A stretch of 9,250 nt of DNA from Candidatus Desulfofervidaceae bacterium (GTDB lineage Bacteria; Desulfobacterota; Desulfofervidia; Desulfofervidales; Desulfofervidaceae), in assembly GCA_021160485.1 (NCBI GenBank), contig JAGHCL010000166.1, forward strand, positions 1 to 9,250, written 5' to 3'. Shown piece after piece: positions 6,637 to 9,250 of this stretch. The notes under the pieces are model-generated. The model was given only the letters and a program-made list of their open reading frames with translations, was not told the DNA's origin and ran no database searches. Within the stretch, counting starts at the first letter, position 1. The number at the start of each line of letters is the position of its first letter. Both the position numbers and the translations under genes were made by a program.

Positions 6637-8508
6637 ATGGCGAAACCAAAACCGGACTATCTTTTATTTGATAGAAATACGCAGTCCATTGTTTATGGCT
6701 ATCAGGTAAGGGCTATCCAGCGGATGCTTGATTTTGATTATATTTGCAAGCGTGAAACTCCCAGTGTAGCTGCAATTGTTGCTCCTACTCGCAGTAATGG
6801 ATATCACAAGTGTTTCTGGGGGAATAAAGAAATTTTAATTCCTATTTATAGAGATTTTGAAGAGGCTGTAAATAACCATCCCAATGCAGATGTGATGATT
6901 AACTTTTCTTCTTACCGTTCAGCATATCCAACAACAATGGACGCATTGGAGACAGATTCCATTCGCACAATTGCCATCATTGCTGAGGGAGTTCCAGAAA
7001 GATATGCCCGCATGATTGCGGCTGTTGCAAAGCAGAAAAATAAGTGGGTTATTGGGCCAGCCACTGTTGGTGCAATTGCTGCTGGTGCCTTTAAGATAGG
7101 TAATTCTGCTGGAACTTTGGAAAATATCATTCGTTGCAAACTTCATCGTCCGGGAAGTGTAGCCTTTGTTTCTACTTCTGGAGGTCTTTTTAACGAATTG
7201 AATAATATCATTTCACAGGCGACAAATGGTGTATATGAAGGAGTTGCCATTGGTGGTGACCTTTACCCTGGTTCTACTTTTATTGACCACTGTCTGCGTT
7301 ATGAAGCCAATCCGGATGTCAAACTGATTGTTCTTTTGGGAGAATTGGGAGGAAATGATGAATATGCGGTAATTGAAGCGATTAAGGAAGGAAAAATTAC
7401 CAAGCCAGTTGTAGCCTGGTGTATTGGCACCTGTGCCAAGCTTTTTTCCAGTGAGGTTCAGTTTGGCCACGCTGGAGCCAGGGCCAGGACCGATTTGGAA
7501 ACCGCTGATGCCAAAAACAAGGCCTTTAAAGAAGCAGGTGCTATTGTGCCACCTTCCTTTGATGAATTGAGAAGAGTCATAAGGGAGACCTTTAAGGATT
7601 TGAAGGCAAGAGGAGTTATTCCTGAAATCACTGAACCTGAAGTGCCACCTGTGCCTGAAGATTTTGCGGTGGCCAAGGCCCAAGGCAAGGTCCGACGGGC
7701 GACTAACTTTATCTGTACAATCAGCGATGATAGAGGCGAAGAAGCTACTTATGTCAATGTGCCTATCAGTGAGGTAGTGGAAAAAGGTTACTCTTTAGGA
7801 GATGTTATTGGGCTTTTATGGCTTAAATGCCGTTTACCCAAATGGGCAAGTGAATTTATAGAAATGTGTCTTAAGATTGTAGCTGATCACGGTCCTTGTG
7901 TCTCAGGTGCACATAATGTGATTGTTGCTGCCAGGGCAGGAAAAGACTTGGTTTCTTCTTTGGTGAGTGGCCTTTTAACCATTGGTCCCCGGTTTGGTGG
8001 GGCCATTGATGGCGCGGCTTATTACTTCCGTAAGTTCTGTAATGAGGAAAAGACCCCACGTCAAATGGTAGATGAAATGAAGGCCGCAGGGATTCTTATT
8101 CCAGGCATTGGTCATAGGATAAAGAGTGTAAGGAACCCTGATAAACGGGTGGAGTTATTGAAGAATTACGCCAAGAACAACTTTCCTAAAACAAGATATC
8201 TAGATTATGCCCTGGAAGTGGAAAAGATTACCACGGCTAAACGGGGGAATTTGATCCTAAACGTTGATGGCTGTATTGGTGTTCTTTTTGTAGACATGCT
8301 TAATAGTTGTGGGTTTAAACCGGAAGAAATAGATGAAATTGTTGAGGCTGGGACACTTAATGCCGTGTTTGTTTTGGGCCGCAGTATTGGTTTAATCGGT
8401 CACATTTTAGATCAAAAACGGCTTAAAGCCGGTCTTTATCGTCATCCTTGGGATGATGTTTTATATGCAATTGAACCGGTAAGGGTGATTAGAGACAAAG
8501 GTAAATAA
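6637..8508 (+). CDS. aclA: ATP-citrate lyase, large subunit (CoA-ligase plus citrate-synthase-like domains)
   Basis: This subunit carries the phosphohistidine and the cleavage domain of ATP-citrate lyase. Residues 1 to ~330 resemble the succinyl-CoA synthetase alpha subunit: Ile-Ala-Glu-Gly-Val-Pro-Glu, Ile-Gly-Pro-Ala-Thr-Val-Gly, and Phe-Gly-His-Ala-Gly-Ala with His278 as the phosphorylated histidine. Residues ~350-620 form the citrate-synthase-like domain that splits citryl-CoA: Ser-Gly-Ala-His with His426, Gly-Ile-Gly-His-Arg with His493, and Asn-Val-Asp-Gly with Asp544, the expected His/His/Asp set. The C-terminus keeps Leu-Asp-Gln-Lys-Arg-Leu and Tyr-Arg-His-Pro-Trp-Asp-Asp as in human ACLY. 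The 623 residues compare with ~608 in Chlorobium AclA and plant ACLB. Two departures from the animal sequence as I recall it are Thr180 (Arg in Ser-Arg-Ser-Gly-Gly) and Leu209 (Arg in Gly-Gly-Asp-Arg-Tyr). Citryl-CoA synthetase/lyase is the alternative two-enzyme route, but here both halves are in one chain, which argues for true ATP-citrate lyase. Confidence 0.97.
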   Translation: MAKPKPDYLLFDRNTQSIVYGYQVRAIQRMLDFDYICKRETPSVAAIVAPTRSNGYHKCFWGNKEILIPIYRDFEEAVNNHPNADVMINFSSYRSAYPTTMDALETDSIRTIAIIAEGVPERYARMIAAVAKQKNKWVIGPATVGAIAAGAFKIGNSAGTLENIIRCKLHRPGSVAFVSTSGGLFNELNNIISQATNGVYEGVAIGGDLYPGSTFIDHCLRYEANPDVKLIVLLGELGGNDEYAVIEAIKEGKITKPVVAWCIGTCAKLFSSEVQFGHAGARARTDLETADAKNKAFKEAGAIVPPSFDELRRVIRETFKDLKARGVIPEITEPEVPPVPEDFAVAKAQGKVRRATNFICTISDDRGEEATYVNVPISEVVEKGYSLGDVIGLLWLKCRLPKWASEFIEMCLKIVADHGPCVSGAHNVIVAARAGKDLVSSLVSGLLTIGPRFGGAIDGAAYYFRKFCNEEKTPRQMVDEMKAAGILIPGIGHRIKSVRNPDKRVELLKNYAKNNFPKTRYLDYALEVEKITTAKRGNLILNVDGCIGVLFVDMLNSCGFKPEEIDEIVEAGTLNAVFVLGRSIGLIGHILDQKRLKAGLYRHPWDDVLYAIEPVRVIRDKGK

Positions 8509-9084
8509 ATGCTGTTGACACCAAAACAGGTAGAGAAGCAATATGGAATTTCTTGTAAGACATTACTACAGTGGGAGTTACAGGAACTTTTACCAGTTTA
8601 CTGGACACCACGAGGGAGGAAGAGATATCGTCAGGAAGATATTGAAAGGTTGCTTGTTCAGAAGTCCCCTTCGGGGGAATTTAAAAAGCCGCCGGCAGTA
8701 GCAATATACGCGCGGATAGCTAAGAAAAAGTATTTAAAAGCTTTAGAAAGACAAGTAGAGTTTCTGAGAAGATATTGTGAGAAAAAGGGCTATAAGGTGG
8801 TGTTAGAAGTAAAGGAGATTGCCAGCGGGATAAATGAGAAAAGAAAAGGCTTGCAACGGTTGATAAATATGGCTAAACGTGGCGAGATTGATAAAGTGGT
8901 GGTGGAAAGCGAAGAGCGGTTAGCTCGTTTTGGAGTAACATATTTGACCCATTTTTTTGAAAGTCACGGAGTGAAAATAGAAGTAATGGGAGGAAGTAGT
9001 TCTGACTTGACTGAAGAGCTAGCCGACGATTTGGTAGCGATAGTGGCCGCCTTAACTCAAAAAATTCATCCATCAAAAAAATAA
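8509..9084 (+). CDS. IS607-type TnpA homologue (MerR-like HTH plus serine recombinase) lacking the catalytic serine
   Basis: The 191 residues have the full architecture of IS607-family transposase TnpA. Residues 1-50 are a MerR-like winged helix (Tyr-Gly-Ile-Ser-x-Lys-Thr-Leu-x-x-Trp, then Arg-Gly-Arg-Lys-Arg-Tyr and Asp-Ile-Glu-Arg-Leu). Residues 51-62 are a Pro/Lys-rich linker, and ~63-188 a resolvase-fold domain with Leu-Glu-Arg-Gln, Ala-Ser-Gly-Ile-Asn-Glu-x-Arg-x-Gly-Leu and Arg137-Leu-Ala-Arg140-Phe-Gly. In active members the N-terminal strand ends Tyr-Ala-Arg-Val-Ser-Ser and the first Ser attacks DNA; here it reads Tyr-Ala-Arg69-Ile-Ala71-Lys72, so the nucleophile is absent. The usual Asp before the first Arg of the second motif is Glu136. 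The frame is otherwise intact and full length. The ATG directly follows the aclA TAA with no gap; AAAGGT at 8497-8502 is a modest Shine-Dalgarno. Being cotranscribed with acl genes suggests a captured DNA-binding protein, possibly a regulator (inference); a dying insertion element is the alternative. Confidence 0.88.
   Translation: MLLTPKQVEKQYGISCKTLLQWELQELLPVYWTPRGRKRYRQEDIERLLVQKSPSGEFKKPPAVAIYARIAKKKYLKALERQVEFLRRYCEKKGYKVVLEVKEIASGINEKRKGLQRLINMAKRGEIDKVVVESEERLARFGVTYLTHFFESHGVKIEVMGGSSSDLTEELADDLVAIVAALTQKIHPSKK
8665..8678 (+). other. Stable UUCG-tetraloop hairpin inside the tnpA-like gene
   Basis: TCCCC (8665-8669), TTCG (8670-8673) and GGGGA (8674-8678) form a perfect 5-bp stem closed by a C(UUCG)G tetraloop, one of the most stable RNA loops. 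It falls on codons 53-57, exactly at the linker between the HTH and the recombinase domain. No T run follows, so it is not an intrinsic terminator. Function, if any, is unknown. Confidence 0.55.
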
Positions 9085-9101
9085 GGAGTCAACTATAAGC
9101 A

Positions 9102-9250
9102 ATGATTTGGGTTAAAAAGCATCCTTTTAGTAAGCAAGGCATAAATAACCCTAACAAGTTTATGAACTACAGCAAAGATGGCCTTTTTAAAGGGCAGACC
9201 CTGGGAAGGGCGTCTTTTAAAATAGTTTTTAAAAACAGAGTTAAATCTAA
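9102..9250 (+). CDS. Unidentified ORF, 5' part only
   Basis: An ATG at 9102 opens a frame of 49 codons that continues past the window edge. An in-frame TAA at 9096-9098 makes this the first possible ATG, and AAGGAG at 9083-9088 lies a rather long 13 nt upstream. It sits 17 bp behind the IS607-like gene on the same strand, so it is probably in the same unit. The visible residues are basic and hydrophilic (many Lys, Asn, Phe, Gly) with no signal peptide, ending in a Lys/Arg-rich stretch. In IS607 elements this position holds tnpB, but the N-terminus does not look like the usual TnpB start that I know (Lys-x-Arg-Leu-Tyr-Pro). I do not recognise the family. Confidence 0.45.
   Translation, partial: MIWVKKHPFSKQGINNPNKFMNYSKDGLFKGQTLGRASFKIVFKNRVKS

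Noticed and set aside
7213..7683. 156-codon open frame on the minus strand
   Set aside because: It lies entirely inside aclA, antisense, has a low-quality composition and no recognisable motif; the aclA frame is certain.
8515..8544. TTGACA just inside the tnpA-like gene as an internal promoter
   Set aside because: The only -10 partners at 17-18 bp (GCAATA, CAATAT) are poor, and the hexamer is part of coding sequence.
9191..9230. GACCC/GGGCGTC inverted repeat near the right end followed by T-rich sequence
   Set aside because: The arms do not pair without a bulge, the T run is short, and it lies inside an open reading frame that continues through it.

Overview
The window is a chromosomal stretch of an AT-rich (low-to-moderate GC) bacterium. 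Its centre is a tight plus-strand cassette for aconitase and the two subunits of ATP-citrate lyase. ATP-citrate lyase is the signature enzyme of the reductive (reverse) TCA cycle, so the host is probably an anaerobic or microaerophilic autotroph. Two further hints are an aconitase that looks like the 'Aquifex type' and a mutS gene followed by an AMIN-domain (amidase-like) exported protein. Together these suggest a Desulfobacterota-like, possibly hydrogenotrophic sulfate-reducing, lineage (Candidatus Desulfofervidus is one option). This placement is an inference and cannot be proven from the window.

Layout. Positions 1-2929 are on the minus strand: complete mutS (2929 to 347), then after only 2 bp the 5' part of a gene for an exported protein with an AMIN-like domain, which runs off the left edge. 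Positions 2930-3400 are a 471-bp divergent intergenic region without a convincing gene. It holds a 56-bp GC-rich island, an imperfect palindrome, a purine/pyrimidine inverted repeat and a few weak promoter-like matches. Positions 3401-9084 are a plus-strand unit of acn, aclB, aclA and an IS607-type resolvase/transposase homologue, with gaps of 9, 11 and 0 bp. A further unidentified ORF starts at 9102 and leaves the window at the right edge.

How the genes fit. ATP-citrate lyase cleaves citrate with ATP and CoA to acetyl-CoA and oxaloacetate; aconitase interconverts isocitrate and citrate just before it. Together they are the last two steps of a reductive TCA turn. Both lyase subunits look strikingly like the N- and C-terminal parts of the plant and animal enzyme and keep the phosphohistidine and the citrate-synthase-type catalytic residues.

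The most interesting item is the fourth gene, fused to the operon with no gap (TAA immediately followed by ATG). It has the MerR-like helix-turn-helix plus serine-recombinase architecture of IS607 TnpA and an intact reading frame. The catalytic serine motif (Arg-Val-Ser-Ser in the family) reads Arg-Ile-Ala-Lys, so it should be unable to cut DNA. This may be a transposase captured as a DNA-binding protein, possibly a regulator of the operon.
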